Below are positions 7,383 to 15,421 of a stretch of 40,060 bases of DNA, one piece after another. Positions within the stretch are counted from its first letter, which is position 1. Each line of letters begins with the position of its first letter. This DNA comes from CAIWHR01 sp035541655 (GTDB taxonomy: Bacteria; Pseudomonadota; Gammaproteobacteria; Burkholderiales; Casimicrobiaceae). Position numbers and translations under genes: made by a program. The stretch covers positions 1 through 40,060 of the forward strand of contig DATKMY010000139.1 of assembly GCA_035541655.1 (NCBI GenBank), in the 5' to 3' direction. Under the pieces are notes generated by a model that was not told where the DNA came from, did not search any database, and saw only the letters and a list, made by a program, of their open reading frames with translations.

Positions 7383-8759
7383 CTAGACGCGCTTCGCCAG
7401 GTCCGCGGCGATGCCGACGTAGGTCGCCGGCGTCAGCGCCTTGAGGCGCGCGCGCGCCTCCGGCGGGATCGGCAGGCCGTCGATGAACGCGTGGAGGGTC
7501 TCGCGCGTCATGCCCGTCACGCCGCGCGTGAGCGTCTTCAGTCGCTCGTAGGAATTCGGAACGCCGTAGCGGCGCATCACCGTCTGAATCGGCTCGGCGA
7601 GCACCTCCCAGTTGGCGTCGAGATCGGCAGTGATCGCGGCCTCATCCACCGCGAGCTTGGCGAGACCCTGCGAGAGCGACTGCCAGCCGAGCAGCGCATA
7701 GCCGAGCGCCACCCCCATGTTGCGCAGCACCGTCGAGTCGGTGAGGTCACGCTGCCAGCGCGAGATCGGGAGCTTCTCCGCGAAATGGCGCAGCAGCGCA
7801 TTGGCGACCCCGAGGTTTCCCTCCGAGTTCTCGAAGTCGATCGGATTCACCTTGTGCGGCATCGTCGACGACCCGACCTCGCCCTCCTTCATCTTCTGGC
7901 GGAAATAGCCGATCGACACGTAGCCCCAGACGTCGCGGTCGAGATCGATCAGCACGGTGTTCGCGCGGGCGACGGCGTCGAAGAGCTCCGCCATGTAGTC
8001 GTGCGGCTCGATCTGCGTCGTGTACGGATTGAACTCGAGACCGATCCCTGCGACGAAGCGCGCGGCGAAGCGCTCCCAATCGACACCGGGGTATGCGGCG
8101 ACATGAGCATTGTAGTTGCCGACCGCTCCGTTCGCCTTGCCCTTGAGCGGCACGCGCTCGATCGCCGCGATCTGCCGCTCGAGGCGGGCGTAGACATTCG
8201 CCAGCTCCTTGCCGAGCGTCGTGGGCGTGGCCGGCTGCCCGTGCGTGCGCGCGAGCATCGGCAGCGCGGCATGCGCGTGCGCGAGCGTGCGCAGCGCCGC
8301 GGCGATGTCGCGAAGCCGCGGCAGCAGGATCGAGCGCCGCGCCTCGGCGAGCGTCACGCCGTGCGCGAGGTTGTTGATGTCCTCCGACGTGCATCCGAAG
8401 TGGATGAATTCCGCGACACGCTGGATATCCGCAACTCCGGCGAAGCGCTCGCGCAGCCAGTACTCCACCGCCTTGACGTCGTGGTTGGTCGTGCGCTCGA
8501 TCGCCTTGACGCGCTCGGCGTCGGTCGGCGTGAACAACGCCGACGCCTGATCGAGCGCCGCGCGGGCACTCGCGCCGAACCGCGCGACTTCGGCGATCGC
8601 AGGCTCCTCGGAAAGAGCGATCAGCCAGGCGATCTCGATGCGCACACGCGCACGGATCAGGCCGAATTCGCTGAAGTGCTCGGCGAGCGGAGCGACCTTG
8701 GCTGCGTAGCGGCCGTCGAGCGGCGAGAGCGCCGTGAGGGCGGAGGAAGGGTCGGACAT
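7383..8759 (-). CDS. purB: Adenylosuccinate lyase
   Basis: 458 residues, the E. coli-type PurB (456). It catalyses two fumarate-releasing steps: SAICAR to AICAR in purine synthesis, and adenylosuccinate to AMP. The superfamily signature GSSTMPHKVNPIDFEN is intact, including the catalytic flexible-loop serine, and the N-terminus SPLDGRYAAKVAPLAE is typical. An active-site histidine lies in ARTHGQPATPTTLGKEL. The start is ATG 8759 with GGGAA a few bases upstream. An extended -10-like box lies 24 bp before the start. It is monocistronic as far as can be seen. Confidence 0.97.
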   Translation of the reverse strand: MSDPSSALTALSPLDGRYAAKVAPLAEHFSEFGLIRARVRIEIAWLIALSEEPAIAEVARFGASARAALDQASALFTPTDAERVKAIERTTNHDVKAVEYWLRERFAGVADIQRVAEFIHFGCTSEDINNLAHGVTLAEARRSILLPRLRDIAAALRTLAHAHAALPMLARTHGQPATPTTLGKELANVYARLERQIAAIERVPLKGKANGAVGNYNAHVAAYPGVDWERFAARFVAGIGLEFNPYTTQIEPHDYMAELFDAVARANTVLIDLDRDVWGYVSIGYFRQKMKEGEVGSSTMPHKVNPIDFENSEGNLGVANALLRHFAEKLPISRWQRDLTDSTVLRNMGVALGYALLGWQSLSQGLAKLAVDEAAITADLDANWEVLAEPIQTVMRRYGVPNSYERLKTLTRGVTGMTRETLHAFIDGLPIPPEARARLKALTPATYVGIAADLAKRV

Positions 8760-8783
8760 CGCATTTCCCGCGACTGGCGACGA

Positions 8784-8792
8784 AGTCTAGCA
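8784..8792 (-). promoter_or_regulatory. Extended -10-like box for purB
   Basis: On the minus strand the sequence reads TGC-TAGACT (hexamer at 8784-8789), an extended -10 arrangement 24 nt before the purB ATG. This would give a leader of about 18 nt containing the GGGAA ribosome-binding site. No matching -35 was seen. Confidence 0.38.
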
Positions 8793-8835
8793 CGGCGATC
8801 CGCGCACGCCGCGCCTGGATCGATGCGCGTCGGGC

Positions 8836-9318
8836 CTATGCGAGAAAGTCCTTCGCCCGTTGGACAAGAAGGCGCGTCTGCGCTTCGTCGCGGAATTTGG
8901 CGAGGCCTTTCTCGTAATCGGGGAGCAGCGCCGCGAGCTCCGCGCGCGTGACGCAGCGCTCGAGCTTCAGCGTGAACAGGAGCGCCCGCACGCCCATCGC
9001 GTCGACGATCGTCTCCTGCATGAACGCCTGCGCGCGGCGGAATCGCGCGAGCTCGCGGTCCGACACCGCCTGCGTTGCCGCATCCGCCGGCGTCCCCTCG
9101 GCGCCGGCAACGGGAGCGAGGTAGCCCTCGCGAACCAGCGTTTCGAGGAAGTCGTCGGGCACGCCGAGCTGCGCCGCCTGTGCACGCAGCTCGTCGGCCG
9201 TGCGCGACGGGTCGATCAAGATCAGCATGGTTCGCATTCGGCCGCGAAGGTTCTTGCGGCGCTTGCCGATCTCGGCCGCGCCCATCTCGGTCTTCGTGTA
9301 ACGCGTCGTATCCGCCAC
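8836..9318 (-). CDS. Conserved protein of unknown function (160 residues)
   Basis: I do not recognise a named family. The GTG at 9318 has GGGA just upstream. Residues about 15-65 contain RGRMRTMLILIDPSRTADEL and then a short helical stretch ending VREGYLAPV. This resembles the small winged-helix-like module (..L.LIDG..S..EL....GLI) seen in regulatory proteins. An Ala/Pro/Thr-rich linker (about 66-85) follows. The C-terminal half is helical and charged (ARFRRAQAFMQETIVDAMG; then LKLERCVTRAELAALLPDYE). There is no signal peptide or membrane segment. It is divergent from the response regulator at 9555, so it could share control with the signalling cluster. Function unknown. Confidence 0.72.
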   Translation of the reverse strand: MADTTRYTKTEMGAAEIGKRRKNLRGRMRTMLILIDPSRTADELRAQAAQLGVPDDFLETLVREGYLAPVAGAEGTPADAATQAVSDRELARFRRAQAFMQETIVDAMGVRALLFTLKLERCVTRAELAALLPDYEKGLAKFRDEAQTRLLVQRAKDFLA

Positions 9319-9410
9319 TGTCCCGTTCCCGTCCTCGTGCGAACCTTCGATCGCCCCGCCTGGGCGCCCGCGCGGCGCCCTCTCGAGTGTCCATCATAGG
9401 ACATCGCGAG

Positions 9411-9444
9411 CCATCCGGCGGCCGGCATTGTAGCCGCCGGATGG
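9411..9444. repeat. Hairpin between divergent genes
   Basis: Perfect 11-bp inverted repeat (9411-9421 with 9434-9444) with a 12-nt loop. It lies between the 160-residue gene (start 9318, minus) and the response regulator (start 9555, plus). A smaller repeat GTCC-N6-GGAC lies at 9389-9402. There is no T-run on either side, so a regulatory site or RNA hairpin is more likely than a terminator. Confidence 0.45.
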
Positions 9445-9474
9445 ACGCAGCGTCTCGCGCGACGAAGGGTGCTT

Positions 9475-9483
9475 TGCTACACT
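9475..9483 (+). promoter_or_regulatory. Extended -10-like box before the response regulator
   Basis: TGC-TACACT (hexamer 9478-9483) fits an extended -10 and lies about 70 nt before the GTG start at 9555. No good -35 is visible. It would drive the 9555-12366 operon and possibly the genes after it. Confidence 0.35.
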
Positions 9484-9554
9484 CGACCGGAACGTTGCCT
9501 GCCGCGCAGGGCCAGCGGCGGCGACAGCGGACCCGCGAACGGGAGATACCGGAT

Positions 9555-10229
9555 GTGCGGATTCTGATTGCCGAAGACGACCCGATTCTCGCCGACGGCC
9601 TCGCGGCGAGCCTGAGGGATTCCGGGTACTCGGTCGATTGCGTCGCGACGGGGGAGAAAGCCGACTGCGCGATCTCGATGTTCGAGTTCGACCTGCTGAT
9701 TCTCGACCTCGGACTCCCTAGGATGAGCGGGCTCGACGTGCTGAAGCGCCTGCGCGAAAGGAACCAGGATCTGCCGGTGCTCATTCTCACGGCGCAGGAC
9801 GGCGTCGACGATCGCGTCCGCGGCCTCGATCTCGGCGCCGACGACTACCTCGCGAAGCCCTTCGCGCTGGAGGAGCTCAAGGCTCGCGTGCGCGCGCTCG
9901 CGCGCCGCGGTCCAGCGGGCAAGCCGGCGCCGGTGGAATTCGGAAGGCTCATGTTTGACCAGGCCGGAAGGGTGGCGCGAGTCGGGGGCGACGTCCTCGA
10001 TCTCTCGGCGCGTGAGCTGGCGCTGCTCGAGCTGCTGCTGCTGCGGGTCGACCGCACGGTGAGCAAGGCGCAGCTCCTCGATCACATGTGCGAGTGGGGC
10101 GAGGAGGTCAGCACCAACGCGATCGAAGTCTACGTGCACCGCCTGCGCCGGAAGCTCGAGTCGGCGGGTGTCGAGATCGTCACGCTGCGCGGGATCGGCT
10201 ATCGGATACGAGAGACGACCCCACCCTGA
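9555..10229 (+). CDS. OmpR-family response regulator (QseB/TctD-like), no adjacent kinase
   Basis: 224 residues. The GTG at 9555 is chosen because it gives the standard start VRILIAEDDP and has GGGAG at 9541-9545; a longer open frame upstream is not regulator-like. The receiver domain has acidic Asp8/Asp9, phospho-acceptor Asp51 (LILDLGLPRMSG), Thr79 and Lys101 (YLAKPF). The DNA-binding domain is a winged helix of the OmpR type: LDLSARELALLELLL, then EVYVHRLRRKLE and GIGYRI at the end. The family normally has a sensor kinase gene directly downstream. Here the next gene, overlapping its stop codon, is a metallophosphoesterase, so its phosphodonor is uncertain. The CrbS-like kinase 2.4 kb downstream is one candidate. 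Confidence 0.93.
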   Translation: MRILIAEDDPILADGLAASLRDSGYSVDCVATGEKADCAISMFEFDLLILDLGLPRMSGLDVLKRLRERNQDLPVLILTAQDGVDDRVRGLDLGADDYLAKPFALEELKARVRALARRGPAGKPAPVEFGRLMFDQAGRVARVGGDVLDLSARELALLELLLLRVDRTVSKAQLLDHMCEWGEEVSTNAIEVYVHRLRRKLESAGVEIVTLRGIGYRIRETTPP

Positions 10230-10969
10230 AGCTCGCCCTGTTCGCCGACGTCCACAGCAACCTCGAGGCGGTCACCGCCTGTCTCGCGCACGCGGACGCG
10301 CTGGGCGCGAGCCGTTACGCGTTCCTCGGCGACCACGTCGGCTATGGCGCGGATCCTGTCGCGGTGCTCGAGTTGATCGAGCGCTACGCTGCGAACGGCG
10401 CCATCGTGGTGCTCGGCAATCACGACGCCGCGGCGCTCGGCCGTCCCGACGACGTGCTCAGCCGCAACGCGCTCGCGTCGGTCGGCTGGACGCGCGCGCA
10501 GCTCGGGGTGCGACAGCATGCATTCCTCGCATCGCTGCCGCTGACCGTGCGCGACGGCAACATCGCGTTCGTCCACGCAAGCGCCGCCGCGCCCGAGCAG
10601 TGGATCTACGTGAGCGGGCTGCGCGAAGCCGGCGAAAGCATGCGCGCCGCGGGCGCGAGCTACGTCTTCGGCGGCCACGTTCACGAGCAGAAGCTCTACT
10701 ACGTCGGCGCGAGCGGCAACGCGCTCGAGTTCCAGCCGGTGCCCGGCTCGCCGATCCCGGCCGCCAACAACCGGCAGTGGCTCGCGATCGTCGGTTCGGC
10801 AGGCCAGCCGCGCGACGGCAACAACGCCGCGTGTTACGCGCTGTTCGACGTTGCCCGCGAACGCCTGACGTTCTACCGCGTCCCTTACGATCACGCCGCG
10901 ACGGCGCGCAAGATTCGTGCGGCCGGACTTCCCGAGCGCCTCGCGCTGCGCATCGAGCGGGGAGTTTGA
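10226..10969 (+). CDS. Calcineurin-like metallophosphoesterase
   Basis: 247 residues if translation starts at CTG 10226, which overlaps the stop of the response regulator (CTGA). The only ATG in frame (10088) lies deep in the regulator gene and would add unrelated sequence. All metal-binding motifs of the YfcE/MJ0936-like group are present: Asp8 and His10 (FADVHSN), Asp36 (FLGDHVGYGADP), Asn65-His66-Asp67 (VLGNHDAA), His117 (FVHAS), and His151/His153 (GGHVHEQ). Such enzymes hydrolyse phosphoesters or phosphoproteins with two metal ions; the substrate is unknown here. Its stop overlaps the start of the Ser/Thr kinase gene (TGATG), so a kinase-phosphatase pairing is a reasonable inference. Confidence 0.9.
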   Translation: MKLALFADVHSNLEAVTACLAHADALGASRYAFLGDHVGYGADPVAVLELIERYAANGAIVVLGNHDAAALGRPDDVLSRNALASVGWTRAQLGVRQHAFLASLPLTVRDGNIAFVHASAAAPEQWIYVSGLREAGESMRAAGASYVFGGHVHEQKLYYVGASGNALEFQPVPGSPIPAANNRQWLAIVGSAGQPRDGNNAACYALFDVARERLTFYRVPYDHAATARKIRAAGLPERLALRIERGV

Positions 10970-12366
10970 TGCAGGCCTTCGAACCCGGGAACGTCATCGA
11001 CGGCTTTCGGCTGGGCGAGATGATCCACGCGGGCAGCATGGCATCGATCTTCCGGCTCGACGGCCCGGCCGGTCCGCTGCCGCTCGTCATGAAGATCCCG
11101 CGCCTCGGCCCTGGCGAGCGAGCGGTCAACGTCATTGGCTTCGAGGTGTGTCGGACGGTGCTCGGCGGCCTTGCGCAGGGACCCCATCACCCGACGCTCG
11201 TCGCCTACGGCGACGTCGAGACGACGCCCTATCTCGTGATGGAGTACATCGAGGGGACCAGGCTCGGCGACTGGCTCGATCGCGCGCCTATGCCCGCAGA
11301 CGAGATCGCCCGCCTCGGGTCCGCGATGGCGATCGCATTGCACGACCTGCATCGCCAGGACGTCGTACACCTCGATCTCAAGCCGACCAACGTCGTATTT
11401 CGCCCGGGGGGCGAGGCCGTGCTGATCGACTTCGGCCTCGCGCATCACGGCCACTACCCCGATCTGCTCGCCGAGGAGCTGCGGACTCCCGTCGGCAACT
11501 GGGTATACATGGCGCCCGAGCAAATCTTCGGCGTGCGCAACGATCCGCGCTCCGACGTCTTCGCGCTGGGCGGCATCCTGTACGAGCTCGCGACGGCGCG
11601 GCTGCCGTTCGGACATCCGCAGACCGTCGCCGAGCTGCGTCGCCGCCTCTACCGCGACCCGATCCCGCCGCGGAAGCTCGTCCCGGCAATTCCAGCATGG
11701 CTGCAGGAGATCGTGCTGCGCTGCCTGGAGCTCGACGCGCGCGATCGTTACTCTTCGGCCGGAGAGCTTGCGCAGGCGCTCGCGAACCCGGGCCGGGTGG
11801 AGCTCACCGAGCGCGCGTCGCGCAAGCGCCGCAGCGGTCTCTGGACCGTCGCGCGCCGCCGGGTGAGCTCATCGCGATACGAACCGGCGCCGTCGCCGCC
11901 GCCGTCCACGCGCCGGCAACTCGCGCGGGTCATCGCCGTCGCCATCGCGCCGCAGGAAGGCAACGAGCGGCTACGCGCGGCACTGCGCGACGCGGCACGC
12001 GGCGCGATCGCCGCCAACGCTGGCTGCAGGATCGCCTGCGTCACCGTCGTTCCTCCGGCGGCGACTCTGAGCGGCGAGGGCGACGAGGCGAGCGCGACCG
12101 GGCGCCACATCCGGAGGCTGGTCGATCTGCGCGGCTGGGCGCGCTCGCTCGAGCTTCCCGAGGAGCGCATCACGTTCCACGTGCTCGAATCGGAAAAGCC
12201 GGGGGCGGCACTCGTCGACTTCGCCGAGATGAACGGCATCGAGCAGCTGCTGATCGGCGCGCCGGGCAGCGGCGCCGCCCCGCGGCGATTCGCCGGCGTG
12301 TGCGCGCAGGTCGTCGGCGGTGCCTCCTGCACCGTGACCGTCGTCCGCGCCCGGGCGGAAGGATAA
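10969..12366 (+). CDS. Ser/Thr protein kinase fused to a universal stress protein domain
   Basis: 465 residues. ATG 10969 overlaps the upstream stop by one base and has GGGGAG before it. The eukaryotic-like kinase domain spans about 10-275, with ATP-lysine Lys42 (LVMKIPR), catalytic loop HLDLKPTN (134-141; Asp136, Lys138, Asn141), metal-binding Asp154 (IDFGLA) and APE (182-184). The glycine-rich loop is degenerate (EMIHAGSMAS) and the loop has HLD instead of HRD. A basic Pro/Ser/Arg linker (about 280-317) leads to a UspA-like domain (about 318-461) with LLIGAPGSGAAPRRF and a C-terminal TVTVVR strand. There is no membrane segment, so the protein is cytosolic. The kinase-Usp fusion is a known architecture of unknown role. 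Confidence 0.93.
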   Translation: MQAFEPGNVIDGFRLGEMIHAGSMASIFRLDGPAGPLPLVMKIPRLGPGERAVNVIGFEVCRTVLGGLAQGPHHPTLVAYGDVETTPYLVMEYIEGTRLGDWLDRAPMPADEIARLGSAMAIALHDLHRQDVVHLDLKPTNVVFRPGGEAVLIDFGLAHHGHYPDLLAEELRTPVGNWVYMAPEQIFGVRNDPRSDVFALGGILYELATARLPFGHPQTVAELRRRLYRDPIPPRKLVPAIPAWLQEIVLRCLELDARDRYSSAGELAQALANPGRVELTERASRKRRSGLWTVARRRVSSSRYEPAPSPPPSTRRQLARVIAVAIAPQEGNERLRAALRDAARGAIAANAGCRIACVTVVPPAATLSGEGDEASATGRHIRRLVDLRGWARSLELPEERITFHVLESEKPGAALVDFAEMNGIEQLLIGAPGSGAAPRRFAGVCAQVVGGASCTVTVVRARAEG

Positions 12367-12400
12367 ACTCGGAAGAGGCCCGCAGCGAAGGAGAAGTCCG

Positions 12401-12598
12401 ATGAGCGATTTTGGAAGCAGAGGCGAGCGTTTCGTCGGGTTGTGCATGCTCGGCGTCGTGCTCTTCAACTATCCGATACTCGCACTGTTCAACGTGGCGG
12501 GTACGCTGTTCGGCGTACCCGTCCTCTACGCCTACATCTTCATTGCGTGGATCGCGCTGATCGGATTGATGGCGTGGGTCGCGGAATCCGTTCGTTGA
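12401..12598 (+). CDS. Small two-pass membrane protein, CbrX-like by position
   Basis: 65 residues, two predicted membrane segments (about 11-32, VGLCMLGVVLFNYPILALFNV; about 40-60, VLYAYIFIAWIALIGLMAWVA). ATG 12401 has GGAGA at 12389-12393. It lies 45 bp before the symporter-type sensor kinase. A similar small gene (cbrX) precedes cbrA in Pseudomonas, and small membrane subunits also accompany SSS transporters such as ActP/YjcH. The analogy is positional, since I could not compare the sequences. A likely role is assembly or control of the sensor's symporter half. Confidence 0.75.
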   Translation: MSDFGSRGERFVGLCMLGVVLFNYPILALFNVAGTLFGVPVLYAYIFIAWIALIGLMAWVAESVR

Positions 12599-12643
12599 GG
12601 CGCACCCGGCCGACCAACGGGACCTAGGCGACGAGGCGGCCCG

Positions 12644-15403
12644 ATGCTGCACGGCACGACGATCATCCTTCTGTCGTTCGCCTATCTCGGCGTCCTGTTC
12701 GCGATCGCCTATTTCGCCGATCAGCGGGCGGACGCCGGCCGATCGGTCATCGCGAGCCCGTACATCTACAGCCTGTCGCTCGCCGTCTACGCGACCGCCT
12801 GGACGTTCTACGGCAGCGTCGGCCGCGCGGCGAGCGACGGCGTCGGCTTCCTGCCGATCTACATCGGCCCGACGCTGATGATCGCGCTGTGGTGGGTCGT
12901 ACTGCGCAAGATCCTGCGCATCTCGAAGCAGAACCGCATCACCTCGCTCGCCGACTTCGTCGCGTCGCGCTACGGCAAGAGCGCGCTGCTGGGCGGCATC
13001 GTCACCGTCATCGCGGTGATCGGCATCCTGCCGTACATCTCGCTGCAGCTGAAAGCGGTGTCGAACAGCTTCTCGATCCTCGTCCAGTTCCCCGAGATCA
13101 TCATGCCCGCGAAGGTCGGCGCCGAGTCGATCCGCGAGGACGCGGCGCTGTGGATGGCGCTGCTCCTCGCCGCGTTCACGATTCTCTTCGGCACCCGCCA
13201 CCTGGACGCCGCCGAGCATCACCAGGGGATGGTGGCCGCGATCGCGTTCGAGTCGCTGGTGAAGCTGCTCGCGTTCCTGGCGGTCGGCGTGTTCGTGACG
13301 TGGGGGATCTACGACGGCTTCGCCGACCTCTTCGCCCGCGCTGCCGCCCAGCCGAAGCTGAAGGCGATGATGGCGCCGCTCGACGGCGTGGCCGGCGACT
13401 ACGCGAACTGGGCGTGGCTGACGGTCCTTTCGATGATGGCGATCCTGTTCCTGCCGCGCCAGTTCCAGGTCGCCGTCGTCGAGAACATCGACGAGCGGCA
13501 CCTGAACAAAGCGATCTGGCTCTTTCCGCTCTACATGCTCGCGATCAACGTCTTCGTGCTGCCGATCGCGTTCGGCGGCCTGCTGCGCTTCCCCGACGGG
13601 AGCGTCGACGCCGACACGTTCGTGCTCACGCTGCCGATGGCGGAGAAGCACGAGCTCCTCGCGCTGCTCGTGTTCATCGGCGGGCTGTCCGCAGCCACCG
13701 GAATGATCATCGTCGAGACGATCGCGCTGTCGACGATGGTGTGCAACGACCTCGTGATGCCGGTCCTGCTGCGCCTGCGCCGGCTGCGGCTCAACGAGCG
13801 GCCCGACCTGACCGGCCTGCTGCTCGGCATTCGCCGCGGCGCGATCGTGCTGATCCTGCTGCTCGGGTATCTCTACTTCAAGCTCGCGGGCGAAGCCTAT
13901 GCGCTGGTGTCTATCGGCCTGATCTCGTTCGCCGCCGTCGCGCAGTTCGCGCCGGCGATCCTCGGCGGGATTTTCTGGAAGGGCGGAACGCGCAACGGCG
14001 CGCTCTACGGACTGCTCGCAGGTTTCGGCGTCTGGCTCTATACGCTGCTCATCCCCGCGCTCGCGCGCTCGGGCTGGCTGCCCGGAACCCTGCTCGACTC
14101 CGGACCGTTCGGCGTCGAGCTGCTGAAGCCGTTGCAGCTCTTCGGCCTCAGCGGCCTCGACCAGACCAGCCATGCGATGATCTGGAGCATGATCGCGAAC
14201 GTCGGCGCGTACGTCGCGGTGTCGCTGTCGGCATCGCCGAGCGCCGACGAGCACCGGCAGGCGAGCGTTTTCGTCGACGTCTTCCGGCACACGGGAGAAG
14301 CGGGCGGGGCGCGCTTCTGGCGCGGCACGGCGTCCGTCCCCGACCTCTACAGCCTGCTCGCGCGCTTTCTCGGCACCGCCAACGCGGAGGCCGCGTTCGC
14401 CGAATACGCGACGGCCAAGGGCCTGCGCTGGCCCGCTCCGGGACTCGTCGCCGACGCCGAGCTCGTCCATTTCGTCGAAGTCCAGCTCGCGGGGGCGATC
14501 GGCGGCGCCTCCGCACGCATCATGGTCGCCTCGGTCGTCAGCGAAGAGACGCTCACCATCGACGAAGTCCGCGACATCCTCGGCGAGGCTTCGCAGGTCG
14601 TCGTCTACAGCCATCGGCTCGAGCAGAAGTCGCGCGAGCTCGAGGCGGCGACTGCTGAGCTCCGCGAAGCGAACGAGCGCCTCAAGGAGCTCGACCGGCT
14701 CAAGGACGATTTCGTCTCGACGGTGACGCACGAGCTGCGCACGCCGCTCACGTCGATCCGCGCATTCACCGAGATCCTGCTCGACGACCCCGATGTCGAG
14801 ATCGGGCAGCGGAAGAAGTTCCTCGGCATCATCACGAAGGAAGCCGAGCGGTTGACGCGGCTCATCAACCAGGTGCTCGACCTCTCGAAGATCGAGTCGG
14901 GCAAGGCCGAGTGGAGCGAGTCCCCCGTCGACATGAAGGACGTCATCTCCGACACGCTCGCCGCGATGGGCCAGCTCTTCAAGGACAAGAACATCACCGT
15001 CACCACGTCGCTCCCGGACCGCGTTTCACCGGTGACCGCCGACCTCGATCGGATGATCCAGGTGATGCTCAATCTCCTGTCGAACGCGGCCAAGTTCTGC
15101 AGCGCGACCGACGGCCGCATCGACATCGCGCTCACCGAGCGCGACGGCAGCCTCCGCGTCGACGTCCGCGACAACGGCCGCGGCGTGAGCCCCGAGCACC
15201 AGAGCGACATCTTCAGCAAGTTCCACCAGGTCGGCGACACGCTGACCGGCAAGCCGCACGGCAGCGGTCTCGGCCTCTACATCAGCCGGCAAATCATCGA
15301 GCACTTCGGCGGCAGCCTGTGGGTCGAGAGCGAGCTCGGCCACGGCGCGTGCTTCTCGTTCACGGTGCCGACTGCCGGCGCCCGGCGCGCGCTCGCCGCC
15401 TGA
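12644..15403 (+). CDS. CrbS/CbrA-like sensor histidine kinase with sodium:solute symporter domain
   Basis: 919 residues. Residues 1 to about 500 form a multi-pass sodium:solute symporter (SSS) domain, with YSLSLAVYATAWTFYGSVG near 43-61 and many membrane segments. About 550-640 matches a STAC-like domain (VEVQLAGAIGGASARIMVAS), typical of transporter-linked kinases. A coiled-coil segment (about 650-685, LEAATAELREANERLKELDR) leads to the kinase core: H-box VTHELRTPLTS with predicted phospho-acceptor His696, N-box LNLLSNAAKF, DNGRGVSP, and GSGLGLYISRQI. No PAS domain was seen, unlike CbrA/CrbS of Pseudomonas. It is followed 18 bp later by a receiver-only protein. With acs and a transporter next door, acetate or another organic acid is a plausible signal. 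Confidence 0.93.
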   Translation: MLHGTTIILLSFAYLGVLFAIAYFADQRADAGRSVIASPYIYSLSLAVYATAWTFYGSVGRAASDGVGFLPIYIGPTLMIALWWVVLRKILRISKQNRITSLADFVASRYGKSALLGGIVTVIAVIGILPYISLQLKAVSNSFSILVQFPEIIMPAKVGAESIREDAALWMALLLAAFTILFGTRHLDAAEHHQGMVAAIAFESLVKLLAFLAVGVFVTWGIYDGFADLFARAAAQPKLKAMMAPLDGVAGDYANWAWLTVLSMMAILFLPRQFQVAVVENIDERHLNKAIWLFPLYMLAINVFVLPIAFGGLLRFPDGSVDADTFVLTLPMAEKHELLALLVFIGGLSAATGMIIVETIALSTMVCNDLVMPVLLRLRRLRLNERPDLTGLLLGIRRGAIVLILLLGYLYFKLAGEAYALVSIGLISFAAVAQFAPAILGGIFWKGGTRNGALYGLLAGFGVWLYTLLIPALARSGWLPGTLLDSGPFGVELLKPLQLFGLSGLDQTSHAMIWSMIANVGAYVAVSLSASPSADEHRQASVFVDVFRHTGEAGGARFWRGTASVPDLYSLLARFLGTANAEAAFAEYATAKGLRWPAPGLVADAELVHFVEVQLAGAIGGASARIMVASVVSEETLTIDEVRDILGEASQVVVYSHRLEQKSRELEAATAELREANERLKELDRLKDDFVSTVTHELRTPLTSIRAFTEILLDDPDVEIGQRKKFLGIITKEAERLTRLINQVLDLSKIESGKAEWSESPVDMKDVISDTLAAMGQLFKDKNITVTTSLPDRVSPVTADLDRMIQVMLNLLSNAAKFCSATDGRIDIALTERDGSLRVDVRDNGRGVSPEHQSDIFSKFHQVGDTLTGKPHGSGLGLYISRQIIEHFGGSLWVESELGHGACFSFTVPTAGARRALAA

Positions 15404-15421
15404 TCGATCCGCGGAGCGCTC

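Noticed and set aside
12170..14731. Minus-strand open frame of 853 codons opposite the sensor kinase gene
   Set aside because: Antisense shadow; no ribosome-binding site and no recognisable domain.
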